Shown piece after piece: positions 1-12,135 of a stretch of DNA of 64,000 nucleotides. The notes below the pieces were generated by a model. It did not search any database. It saw only the letters and a program-made list of their open reading frames with translations, and had not been told where the DNA came from. The stretch's first letter is position 1; every line of letters starts with the position of its first letter. The position numbers and the translations under genes are program-made. The DNA is from Sclerurus mexicanus (taxonomy: Eukaryota; Chordata; Aves; Passeriformes; Furnariidae), in contig VWZF01005993.1 of the NCBI GenBank assembly GCA_013396755.1, positions 130,805 to 194,804 on the forward strand. Direction: 5' to 3'.

Positions 1-3000
1 CTGTGAGGCAATTTAAACAAAGAAAGCATGGAACAAAGAAAAAGCAGCAATAGAAAATTTTTGGCACATAAGCAAGTTTTACCTTAAAAACTGTATGCAT
101 TCACAAAAAGCAGAAAATGTGTAAGAGAAAGAAAGTTGGAAAATATTTGCATGAAGACATCTCTTTGGAATCAGAAGAGAAGAGATGAGTATTAATTTAG
201 CACTAGCAGGGAACTGGTTTTGACTCCATCTGTCATGCTCATACTGAGCTTAGGAGAAGTTTTGATGGAGGACTTTAGCTGGAGTTACCAGCACTATCAG
301 AATAAGAGACCTGATCTTGCCCCGTCTGAGAGATGACCTGAGTGAGAGCTGTACAAAACTGTCCAAATTAAGGGGCTGCTTTGCAGAAAGACTTTATGTA
401 TGCCAGCCTGTCCTCACAACCAGAAATTGCAGCAACAAAGCTGGCATGTCAAACTTGACTATTGTAAGGTAATAAGAAAACTATAAGTTAATTAATACTT
501 AATGAATAAAATGTTTTTAATGCATGAGGTTAAATTAGATATAAGAATTTAAAGAAAAATCTGCTGGCTGCAGTGCATGGAGACCTTAAAAAGAAAAGTC
601 TGTCTTAATTGTGCGTTCAGAACACTGGTGAGAAACTGGCACTAAGCTTATGTCACAGATTTGGCATGTATGAGCAAAAGAAAGAGAGAGAGGACATATC
701 TACCTGGGAAATGGCTTGGAGGAATCTGAATCCTCAGTAAATAATGTTGTGTATAATGAAACACTGTAGGGTCCTCCTCTAGACACTGATGTGTTGTGGG
801 TAAATCTATTTCACTGTAGCTCTCCTTACAGGACTGCGGTTTAAGGACCCAAAACTATAGGGAGATGGATATTCATTTCTTCTTAAAAGTTGGAGGCTTA
901 CAAACACTTTGCAGCCCTTCTGGGTAGATGTCATTTTTCATCTTCTTTGACTGCCATGAGGTCCTACAATATTTACAGGAGCTCTGCAGTATCTCAGTAA
1001 CTTACCCAGGATTCAGCAAGTTTCTTCGTCTGTCACATTTTAAGAGTCCATAAGGAGTGTCCTAAAGAAAAGACACTCTTGAATTTCTGTGCTCAAAACC
1101 ACAGTGCTAGACCCGACTTAAATACCAAGCATAGCCTTCAGAAAAGGCACAAAACTGCTTGTAAGGTTATATTTGTGCCAGAAGTTACTTTGGAATCTGA
1201 CTGCACATGTGAATGTGCTAATCCTTTAACAACATTTTCAGATTTTTAATTGAATTTGTTTAATCCATTTAGAAGAGAGTGTTATTCCTCTTCCAAAATA
1301 AGAGGAACAACCCACAGAGCAAATTAGGAGCCAATTATGGCTTGACATTCAAACTTTGAATCTTATTCCACACTTTCTTGAGTATAAGTGTAAATCTCGG
1401 TTCACCTCTTTCTCCTTCCCTTACAGTTGTCCCTTATCCAAGGCCATTTGAGAGAGATAATTCAATGAGTGGTGAGATAACACTTGCTTGAATAGAGATA
1501 TTGCTTGAGCCTTTTGTAGATGCCCACAGAGAGCTTTCAGCCCACCCCTTCTCCTACACACGTCCTATGCTGCCACAGCTCCTCCATCAGACGCTGTCAC
1601 TTTGCTAAGGCACACAAAGCTGGAGCCATCTGCTTGCTTCAATTAATTACAACTTGCTCTCAAGATTTCTGCTGGGACTCTCCCTTTTCAGGCATGCTGA
1701 AATGAGACCTGCAAGCATTAGGGGAATTGACCACATTGTCCCAGCTTTTTACCACGAATAAAACCAGATGCCCTTCCTAAGAATAACTGCATCAGTTCAG
1801 CTCCCTCAGAAGTGGCTGGAGATGTCTTTCTCTGCAAATGACTTTACCACATGCACAAATAAGGCTGGGAGAGGCTGCAGTGTCAGGAAGAGTTGAATTT
1901 TCAGCTACTTGCTCTTTAATAAATAATGACAGGCTGCACTTGGAGTTCAGCAAAGGAACTCCATTACCTTTCTCCTGCCAGGACATCTAATGCATAATTA
2001 CAGGATTGGACACAAAGTTTCCTGACACAGCAAGGTTAGTGCAGTCATGCACTTGAAAAGGAAACCCAGTGATATTCAGGGTCGACAGCTGATAAGTATG
2101 AAACCACTCAGGTGTTGTACTCTTGCTTTTTGACATCCTCCATTTGCTTGTTTACTGGAGATGTGTTTTGGGGATACTGGCAATGAACTCGGTGACTTCT
2201 GGGTCTCATTGCGAAAGAGAACTGTTCATACTCTGATGGAGGATTTTTTGGAATACCTAAACTGAACAATAATCATATAATTTGCCAATTAGAAGCCAAA
2301 CTTCCGACTCACAGCCTAATCAATGACATATTAAATCTTACTTATCCTCTCCTCCCAAATATACATGACTAAGGAAGAGTCATGAAGCAAAAAGCCCCAT
2401 CACCCTTACACAAATGGTTATGTAAGCATATGATGTTACAGTTTCTATTACAAAAATATTGAGTCATATGCCTAATTATTTCCAAACCATTGAAGTAAAA
2501 TTTCCATTGTCTTCTAGTTCTTCCACAGTTCATCTGAACTGCTCTGATCCTGGAGTATCATTAACTTGTCACCAGCCTTACAACCTGCTCCAAGCACAGC
2601 TTGACATTGCAGCATAAAGAACAAACATGGATTTTGCTGGATTATTCCCAAACTCAGTAAAACCTCCTTCTCATCAGCTGCAATGTGATACTAAACAGTA
2701 AAGAGTAGGCTAAGCCTAACTGCTCCAGTGTTTCTTGGAGCCAACCATTCAACTGCTCCTTAGGGCTCCTAACAGACACACCTTTCCTTCCCAGGAGAAT
2801 AAAATACACTTGTTTATCTTAGACTAGCATCTGCTACCTCGTCCCAGACACAAAAAGAAATAGAAAAGGCAAATTAAGTCTGCAAAGAGTTTCAGGTTTG
2901 TGTCTCTCTCTAGTTTCCAGTCCCTGCCACAAATGCAATGAATTACAATGCCCTGTGCAGTGGGGTTGCAAGGTGAAATGAACACAGCTTCATTAGTAGC

Positions 3001-3448
3001 TCTGCTGCTGGCAGGAAAAGCCCCAGTGTATCTCTGAGTTTGGTCTGTGTGGGATAAGAAACCAGAATGGAAATACAGTGTAACCTGCTCCTCTCACAAT
3101 GTTTTTGGAAGAGCCGCAACACCCTCCACCAACAAAACCTTGGAATTATTGCTCTGAAATGCAGAGTTAGGAAATTTGGGGACTTCTGAGGAGAACTGAT
3201 GTAGTTTATTTGTTTCTGCCTTTTGTTCAAAATACGTATAGACGTCTGAAGTCTGAGGGCCATAAAAGTCACTGAACAAGTGCCACTTTAAGAGATCAAC
3301 TGCAAATAAAGGAACGTATATCCAGCTGTTAAAATGATGCAGCCCATAAATGCCAAGAAAGAGTGACTGTTTATAAGAGTTGTACATCTGCTACTTCTCT
3401 CTTTCCTTCCTATCCTTTTCGGATGCCCTTCAGATGGTTTTTTCTTGT

Positions 3449-3486
3449 AGAAAAAGGAAAAAGGGGGGGAGGTAGGGGGAAAAGAG
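3449..3486 (+). repeat. Purine-rich tract with G-runs
   Basis: Thirty-eight bases that are all A or G except one T at 3473, including a run of seven G (3463-3469) and a run of five G (3475-3479). Such homopurine tracts can form triplex or unusual helical structures. Here it is most simply a low-complexity tract. No neighbouring gene gives it a role. Confidence 0.6.
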
Positions 3487-6400
3487 ATGTGAATAAAGAG
3501 TTTTAAATGAGAAAAACAGGTTCTAAACTCCTTTTTGATAGAGAACTGCGAGTCTGACAGTCCACTAGCCTGAAACCTGACTTCTCTCTCCCAATGCCGG
3601 CAGAAAATGAAGGAGATGGCAGGTTGCAGCGTTAGCACATTAAAGTGCCTTCTTAATCCATTCTTGCCAAGCAGCTGATTTTGGGTGAACTTGCTGACAG
3701 CTCTGTAAACCTTTCTACACTAATCTCTGCTTGTGAATGACATTCACAAGGGTGAGATGGCTCAGATTACAACCTTGGGCTGGAACTCCTTTAAAGATTC
3801 TCAAATTCAATAACCTACTATGAACAATTCAATTAGAGAATCATCTCCAGTCAGTTTAACTAGAATGTTCTTCACACTAACTTCTTAAATTCACTTTTCT
3901 TCAATAAATCAGGGCATATATTCTCCCTGTCAAGCATCATCTACTTGTTATTTGCCTGGCTTAAATATTTCAGCAAGTGCTTTAAAAATGTTTGCTGTTT
4001 AAAAATGTAAGTGGTGAATAAATATGCCACGCTCCTATTTCTTAAACCCCACTGATGCCAGGGACCAGATATTAAAGGCAACTCTTTTCTGCTGAGTTCT
4101 CACCACAAGAATTATACATTCACATTGTTGTCAGAGGGCTTAGCACTGGATTGAATCAGTTCAGTGCTCTTAGCACATCATCCCTTTAAACATCCGTAAA
4201 TGAATAAAGCATATTTGATGAAAATCTGTCACGCATTAGTCATCTGCATTAGCAGGTTTTATAATTTTAATGAGAATTATGTTAGATTTTAATAATAATA
4301 AAGAGCCCAACCTTGCCTGCATGGAACATAAGGGGACATTTTTTGCACACAGATTAAGGAGCTCTAAATGTATGAACTACAGAGCAGAGTTTACACCAGT
4401 AATCGTGAAGAAAATCATACATGGTCTACAAACTATTCACAGGATACAAAGAACATAAGGATCAAGGAAAAAGAATTAATGAGAAGCATGTACAAGGAAA
4501 TGTATGTATAAAGGATTTATTCACATTGAAAAGAGAGGAAGAATAATATTTTTTTCAAGGAGACCAGCCCACATCTCAATAAAGTCCCATGAAAACCCCA
4601 TGTGCCTAAAGCTGGGTACACATGGACATTTGGTTAGTGCTGAGTTCAACCAAAATGGAAATTTAAGAATTACTTTTTGGGAGAAGGCAACTCCACTATG
4701 GCTGAGGAATTATTCTGTCCTTAGCATTGGACTTGTTACATTCTTTCCCCTGTCTTGTCGGATTTGTTTCCTGATAACTGCGGATCCCTGAAAAATATCC
4801 TTCATTAGTCAGTAACAGCTTAATGAGACAGATTCTAGGAAAAAAAATTAAACCAAACCCCCTGAGATTTTATCAAAACTTATGGTGAATATTAGTGACT
4901 TCTGCCCTCTTTACCCAGTCACAAACTGTCCATGGACTCAAGCAATGGTTCAAAACAGAACCACAAAAATCTCTGAAGCCTGTTAAAGAGTGGAGTGTTT
5001 TTTGTGTTCTCCTTTCTGCTGAGATCACTCAGAAAGACAAACAGCAGCCCACTGTTACCAGACAACAACCCTTTCATGGAGCTGTGAATTCTGTAAGAGC
5101 TTTGCCCAGCACACGCCTTTGCAAAGTACACGTCAGCCACGTGAATTTCTTCTTCCACGTATGAAAAACAGTACTGAAAGGTTTGCTTCACTACAGAGCA
5201 GACAATGAACAGCAATTTAAGAACCTGTCTGGTTAAACAAGATCTGCTAGAAATGAAAAATGACATTCCTGATACAAGCTAATCACTGTAGTTCCAGCCA
5301 TTCAGTCAGGAGCAAGGTATAAGGGAATGCTTCCTGCATTTCATTTTCTCAGAATCACACGTATTAATTAACTCGACGTTTCAAAATGGTGCTGCCACTG
5401 ACATTTGAACACATGCAGATTTTACAGAGGTTTGTAACCATGTGGTTTTTGAAAACTTACTCTGGTCTCTGTGACCTGACTGAATGGCCATGCAGGGCAG
5501 CATTTAACTGCTGAGAGATAGAGCAATTTTTTTCTTCCTTCATCCCAGATATTTAATAGCTGTAGCAAGGGAACAAACCCTGCCTCAGACAAGTCTGCTG
5601 ACTTTTCAGCAGCAGTAACAATTTCTGTGGACATTAGCCAGGGGAAGCAAATAAGGAGCAGATTAAGGGCTCATGACCATGCTGATTTTCTGATTAGAAA
5701 GTAGAGGAGGTGGTTTATATGATTAGATTTAGGTGAATTTTTGTTCAAATAGTGAAGCACCAGGAAAATTGTGATGAACTGCAAGATTGGGAAACATTTT
5801 GGACGTTTTTCCCCCCCTCAAATCTTAACACTTTTTCCAAAACAAAAGCCTCTTTTAAAATGACAGTGAAACTGGTAGATGTGGCAGAGAGTTCTAGTCT
5901 TCCCAGCATTTGGAGGAAAACATCTTTCTACAAGCCTTGAGTTCCTTTTAATAAAAAAATAAGGTCTGCTGTTTCAGTTCATGTAATGTCCCAAGCCAAG
6001 TTTTCATGTAATTATCATTACATAACAGCAGCCTGATCCTTCCCCAAAGGTCAGGGCAAAAAGGCTGCCACATTTCCGTGTGCAACAAATGCAACCCATC
6101 TCCAAAGGTGAGCCCAACTCTGCACACAGACTGGCACACGCACCCCTCATCAGGAAAATGCCTTGATTGGTCCTGCCTTGAGAATCCCTGGCTGAGAAGG
6201 TAAATTTAGTCTGTGCTGTGGTAGCCTCCTTAGCATAACCCTGGCATGAGGCCTCCAGAGATGAACTGTGAGCTGATCCAGTGCCATAACTGCTGACAGA
6301 TGTTGGCATCTGCACACTGAAAGTCCTTGCTGCACATAACTGAATATCCCCCTGTCTCTCATTAGTGTTCCTCACAATTCCCATTTATGATCTTTCCACC

Positions 6401-7476
6401 ATACTTACAAGCGCCTGGGTGTTAATAAGCACTGTCACTCCAATTATTTTGTTTCAGATAAATACATTGCAGTAATTAATAGAGAGTAACAATTTGATTT
6501 TTAAAGATATTGGCTTGCCCCAGTATGAAAAATGACTTGACTGTCAGTGCAAGCTCAGCTAGTCCTCCATTAGATTATACATGCAGTTCATATGGGGAAT
6601 CATACAGAAATCCCTCATCAGTAAAATTATATTCATTAGCCTGCAGTTTAGAAACGAAGCTGGTAAACCAACTTTATCTGCTCTCTGTGGGGTGAAGAGA
6701 CTTTCGATAACAGCTTTTTAATTAGATGAGCCTCCTTAGCATCAGCATGCAGATAAGTGGAACTGCATGAATTACCTATACTTTGCAGAAGTAGATCCTT
6801 TGATTTGGAATACAACAACAACAAAAAGATTTTAACATCAAAAGTACTGGGGACAAGACTGCTTGTGAGTAATAGCATCTGTATAAATTATAGCAGGAAC
6901 AGCTGCAGCAGAGTTGAATGCCTATAAAAATGAGCCTACCAGAAGAAGTCTGTTCACATCAAACCCAGAAAAAACCACTGCCAAGTGAATATTAAAACTT
7001 CCAGCCAGTTCCCACTCAGATAAGAGCTGCCTCACACTCACTTTTGCTTATGGGACATTGATTATAAAACATTTATCACATTTTCATCCCTTGTTAAATG
7101 ATTTCTTCCAGGGGAGTTCTTTATTGGCAAGCATATCTAGTGCTTCCATATGCCAGGCAGGCAGGAAAAACTGCAGGAGAATGGAAAGGCTGCATATTTC
7201 ATTCAGTCCCTGGTTGCATGGTTTTATGCTTCTGGGGCACTCAGCAAACGATATGAGGTTTAAATAAAGCTATTTCCAAGAAAATGGCTGCTAAGTTTCC
7301 CCTTTTGAACCTGCAAGTCACATAACTTCTCAGGTGGGAAGGAACCAAGAACCAAGCTCAGTGGTTCCCACAGGAGCACTGAAACTGGGCTCCTGAGAAA
7401 ACCAAGCTTCCTCACATCAAGTTTTATTCACATCTGCACCTCGAGGCTTTTACAGATGCCACACATTCTTGCTTTG

Positions 7477-7500
7477 CTGCTCTCTCAGTAGAGAGAGCAG
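7477..7500. repeat. Perfect 10-bp inverted repeat, 4-nt loop
   Basis: The arms CTGCTCTCTC (7477-7486) and GAGAGAGCAG (7491-7500) are exact reverse complements around AGTA. If transcribed on either strand it would fold into a short hairpin. It is too short for a typical microRNA precursor, and the flanks do not extend the pairing. It may simply be a CT/GA low-complexity inversion. Confidence 0.7.
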
Positions 7501-9597
7501 GAAAATCAAGCTATGGGCCAACAAGATGACTGCAAAGGCACCCATGGGAACAGGGAAGAATCTTGCTCTTCGCCTCTGAGTTTTGACAGAAGATTGCTTT
7601 GAAGCTCCTGTTTGCTAACGCATGGAGCTTGTCAGGGTTTGGACAGTCACTCAGAATCAGGAGATTGCTGCATTTGTCTTTGCCTTTGAAAATTTTGATA
7701 AGAACCCATCTTTTTCTACACAGTAAGGATAAGCACGCTGAATCATGAATCTGATGTGTAGTTTCCTTCAGCAGTTATTATGCACCCCAAGCTTCCCTCT
7801 AAACTTTCTGTCATCTCCATGTTCTATGTGCAGAGTACTCAAGGTCAGAGCTCATATTTCCATATTGAATGTCCAAGGGCAGCATTTCCAGGTCACTCAT
7901 TAGTCACTACCATTGCCTCTGTCAGACTCTCCTGGCTGGAGGTAACCTTAACTGTGTCTCATGTACCAGTGCTGGCGTTCTGAAAACAGAATATAATGCT
8001 CCTGCTGCAAAGCTCAGAAGCCGTAACCTGGCATAAACCCTGTGCCCACAGAGATTGGAATCCTCCTGGGTAAAGATTTGACCACCAGCCCTGGGGTCTT
8101 TTACAGAGACAGAGCTTGTTCAGGGAAAACAGAACAGCAAAAGCTAAGCCACAGGCTCTGTTCTCCTCCTATGCACATACCAATGGCTTATACCATCCAA
8201 CCTAGCTTAGGAAGTGTCCCCAGGGTCCTACAGCTGGCACCTGTTTGTCACCAGTTCTGTGTAAGAGATAGATTAATGTCATCTAAGGAAAACGCAGAGC
8301 CAGGCAATTTTTGGAGGCTCCAGGAACTGTAGCATTTCTAAGGTCCACGTGAGAAGGTGACTGGTTCTCAATCCTCAATGTCCTCTAATATGAGTTAGGA
8401 AGCAAAAACATCCTCCTGAGCAGACAAGAGGCTGATCTGTCCTGTGACTGAGTGACTCATTTTTCATGCCAGGATGCTGGATAGGAAAACACCTGAACCA
8501 TATACAAGTTGTCTCCACTCCCATGGAAGAAGCTGACAAGTGGGATACTCAGGTCTGATTCTCCTCTTGCTATTCCACAGTTACACCCTGGAGACCTGCT
8601 GCAGGAAAAAACTAAGTGTGCCAAGATCCCAAGAGCTCTTTTTGTTCTTCCGGCCGGTGCATGGGGACCAGGAACCCTTGCCTGGCCTTGCAGCACTCTC
8701 CTCCTGCTGAGGTTCATATCCATTAACATGTTTCCTCCATATGATTCCTCTCCAGGAGCACAGCTCAAAGTTTCCTCTTGAGGCAGGTAAAGCTGGCTGT
8801 CACAGGGTTCTTCACTGAGGCTTTTCGTGTTGCTATCAAGTCCTTTTAAAAATTCTGTAATACTCCCTTGTCTGCTCAACACTGAATTTTATGGGAAAAG
8901 GTCTTGCCAGGGTTTGAAATAATTGCGGGGAGAGAAGAGGCAAGCAGAGGAGCACACACCTTTCTGAACAAAGATAGTTATTTTACATACCACACGGCAC
9001 CATTGTAATTTAAATTATGTCGAATATAGCTCTTAGGAACTCTGCTCAAGAAATAAACTTCCAGACAGCTTTAATACCATTCAGTTGTCAAACAAAGTAG
9101 TAATTTACATAATAGTGTACTACCACATCTGTGAAAGTCCCAGCTCTTCCATAAGGCTTCTTGGCATAACACTTATGCCTCCAGGAATATTTACATTATT
9201 TTATTCAGTACAATGCACCTCTGTGGGTCCCAGTGGATCGAGCTGCCCCAAATGTATTTTCCTTGAAAATATGGAAGTCTTTTGTGCTCTTCTGACAGAA
9301 GAAACTTGATCACGTGGTCTCAAAAGATTTGCAGAAGCCCACTATTGGCTTCAGCATACACCTACCTGCCAGCTCGGTTATGGAAATGGCACGCATGCAT
9401 TCTCCTGCTTCTCAGCAAGAGAGAAGTAATGAGCAGAAAAGGGAATAATTAAATCCTGAATTTGATTCCTATTCTGCACACAGATGCAACTTTGTAATCC
9501 ACATTCCCTCGTGCCTACAAATGCACTGGGACTAAAGAGGATTTTGCTCAGGCAGTCAATAGGGAGGTGTGACAGCACTGACCACATCTGATCCCAG

Positions 9598-9611
9598 CTG
9601 GCAGGGGGCAC
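9598..9611 (+). promoter_or_regulatory. CTCF-like core motif match
   Basis: The 14-mer CTGGCAGGGGGCAC fits 12 of 14 positions of the CTCF core consensus CCASYAGRKGGCRS. The two mismatches are in the leading CCA triplet. This is a pattern match only. CTCF sites anchor chromatin loops, so occupied sites are plausible in gene deserts, but chance matches of this quality are expected at low frequency in 64 kb. Two other same-strand matches exist in this window (19623-19636 and 33591-33603). Confidence 0.3.
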
Positions 9612-12100
9612 AGCAGGGCAGCCACACCCCAAACAGCTGGCTTTTATCACAGTATCAATTGATCTGATTAACACGTGCATTCCAAGCATTCATAAACTCT
9701 TAGGCTCTTTTCTCCAGCAGCATAATCTGAAGAAAAATAATTTAAAACAAGGATGCCTGCAAGAGAACTGAAGTCCCCCTGGTTTGGGGAAGCAGCTTGC
9801 ACTCACACTCTTATTGCTGGTTCAAGGGCAGTGTGATCCCAAGTGCCTTGTGCATGCACTGTGGGAGAACCTCTGCTGCACTGAACAAGAATGACTGGGA
9901 GAGCTTTCTAACAGATGATGTAAAACCCGAGGAACTCAAGGGCAAGAGGAGATATTGTGACCTGTGAGTTTCTGAAGGCTGCACATTCTGTTTGCACAAA
10001 TCTCATGAGCCTTGTCGCTCCAGCCCATTTTAAGACCCCAAAGGATTGTGTTATTCAAAATGATATTAGTTCAGTTCGAGTGAAATTTTGCACTGTGATA
10101 TTCTGTATCTAAACCTACTTTTTCCACACAAAAGCAACTAAGCTCCTATGAGCAAAGTGCATTTGTGTGATGCCTATCTTCATTATCTGGGGTTTTACAA
10201 AAGCATCTTCTATTTTGGCAGGTGTATGACCTACAAACTGCTCTGGACAGTGCCATTTCCAGGAACCTCAACTAACCTGCATTTGGAGGACAGGCACTTT
10301 GGCAATGCATTATGTGTAGTGATCCTGATTGCAGTTTTGCTTCACATTGAGCAGAGCAAGGGGGATATAAACCAAAATGCTTTCCCAGGCAGAATGGATT
10401 TTGAATATATACACATTGAATAGTATAACTATGTCAATAACATCAATGACTGGTCCTCAGCTGAAAAAAATAAAACATCCTTCACTGGTGTAGGGCACCA
10501 GCCTCATATGGTAGAGCAGCTTTACAAAACACAAAGTTCTTTTCCATGTCAGAGGATTTCAAGGAATACCATTTTACTTCAGTTCCCCTTACCTCTTGCT
10601 GACTACTCCATACCTTTTAGTTAAGATGCATATACCTCAAATATAACCTAACAATAAAGAAGAGTATTCACCCAGCCTGAAGGAAGAACAAACGGGCATA
10701 GCTTTAAGACTGGAACATATCACAATAAGAATTCTAAGGGTATTTCTGGAAATCATTGTGCTTCAGCCATTTTTTATTATCTTGGCTGCAAGCTCTGGAT
10801 TGTAGGTTCCTCCAGTCATTCACAGTGCTTCTCTTTTCACTGGAGTGTTATGTTAGGACAACTCCCTCCCCATCCCTCCAAAAAGCTGCAGTTCAGCTTG
10901 TGAAAAATCATCTAGAACACTTACAGAGCAATGTGTGCACATGGTTAGCCAAGACCAGTTCCACTACAGAATTGCAGCTCAGCTATTTCAGTGTTTACTT
11001 TGATGAAAATCTAATCCTTGTTCTTCCCTCAGCAGGGTTGTCTTGGCTCAGTCTCTCTGCTGTGATAACCTTGCTCAGAACACAAGTAGCTGCAGCTCAC
11101 AGCTTTCCAGTGTGTGTGTTGTTTTTTTAGGTTGATGCTGAGCATTTTAAGAAGTACTGCAGTCATTAAAGAACAGAATTTCAATATACTATCACCTAGC
11201 CATGTAGTCCCCACCATGAGGGGACTTTTTACTTCTCTGCTGCTAAACCCCCCACTCCTCATGTTTCATATTGGCTCTCGCTTATTTCAATAACTGGCCT
11301 TGCATGTAGAATATTGTCTTACAGTATTATATCTTGTTCAAGTCAGTCTTCAGTTTCAGAAGCTGAAACTAAAGTCCTCACTCTAAAGTTAAATGAAGCC
11401 ATATTTTAATTTTCTTCATTGCATAAGTGTATAACCAGCTCCAGGAGAAGACATCTTAAAATGCCCCAAGGTTTTCAAAAACAGGATAAGTAAAGTCAAG
11501 AAGACAAAAGATAAGACATCTTTCACAAGATTCAAACCACCCTAAACACTAGGAATACTAAAATATTTCAGCCTGTGTCCCTTTAATTCGGCCCTTACAA
11601 TCAGAACAGAGCTCTAAATAGTACAAATATTTATTTTTAATTTTGATAATTCTTACAGAGTTCCTTGCGTTTAGCACTGAGGAGACCCTGAGTGAGAGAG
11701 ATCTTGAGAGTGAGTTGAACTTGTGTCTTCAGGAGTTAACTCTCTCCTATATCCCGGCATGGATTACCCATACAAGTAAGGAGCAAGGATCCACACCTAA
11801 GTAAATCACTTCACTTTGGAGGAAATTCTCTCTTTTCCAGGGAAACAGGAGTATTTATCTTAGCATGATACAACTTCTTTTCATCTTTTCCATTCTCATT
11901 TCCCCAGAAAGGTGGGAGATCACAATGTCACTCAGACTCCAGTTCCCTGGACAAACTTACACATGTGAAGAAAAGGATTCAGAGTTCACAGCCTTAGTAC
12001 ATCAGAATGTCAGTGTCAGAATACATTGTAAGAAAAAAACTCAAACTTGAAATAAAGATTTTTAGCACTTCCTTACCATCCACAGTATATACTGTAGCTA

Positions 12101-12135
12101 TTTTCTTTTCTTTTCTTTTTTTTTTCCTTTTTGTC
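12101..12135 (+). repeat. Pyrimidine (TTTTC)n tract
   Basis: A short run built from TTTTC units passing into a T-only stretch, i.e. a low-complexity or microsatellite-like tract. On the minus strand it reads as a GAAAA-type tract. It has no gene context. Confidence 0.7.

Larger units (their letters stand above)
1..9597. other. Noncoding, no gene recognised
   Basis: AT-rich single-copy-looking DNA. Open frames on both strands are short, overlap one another and start at arbitrary ATGs, with no recognisable domain. The longest is a 141-codon minus-strand frame at 8457-8882 in a slightly GC-richer pocket. It has no signal peptide, repeat or conserved motif that I recognise, and a 90-codon plus-strand frame overlaps it, as expected by chance where stops are rarer. 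Small structures inside are a purine tract near 3450 and a hairpin at 7477-7500. I see no CR1, L1, SINE or satellite signature. Short or old exons cannot be excluded without homology data. Confidence 0.6.

Noticed and set aside
8457..8882. 141-codon minus-strand frame in a GC-richer pocket
   Set aside because: Stops are rarer in GC-richer DNA; no domain, and a 90-codon frame overlaps on the other strand.
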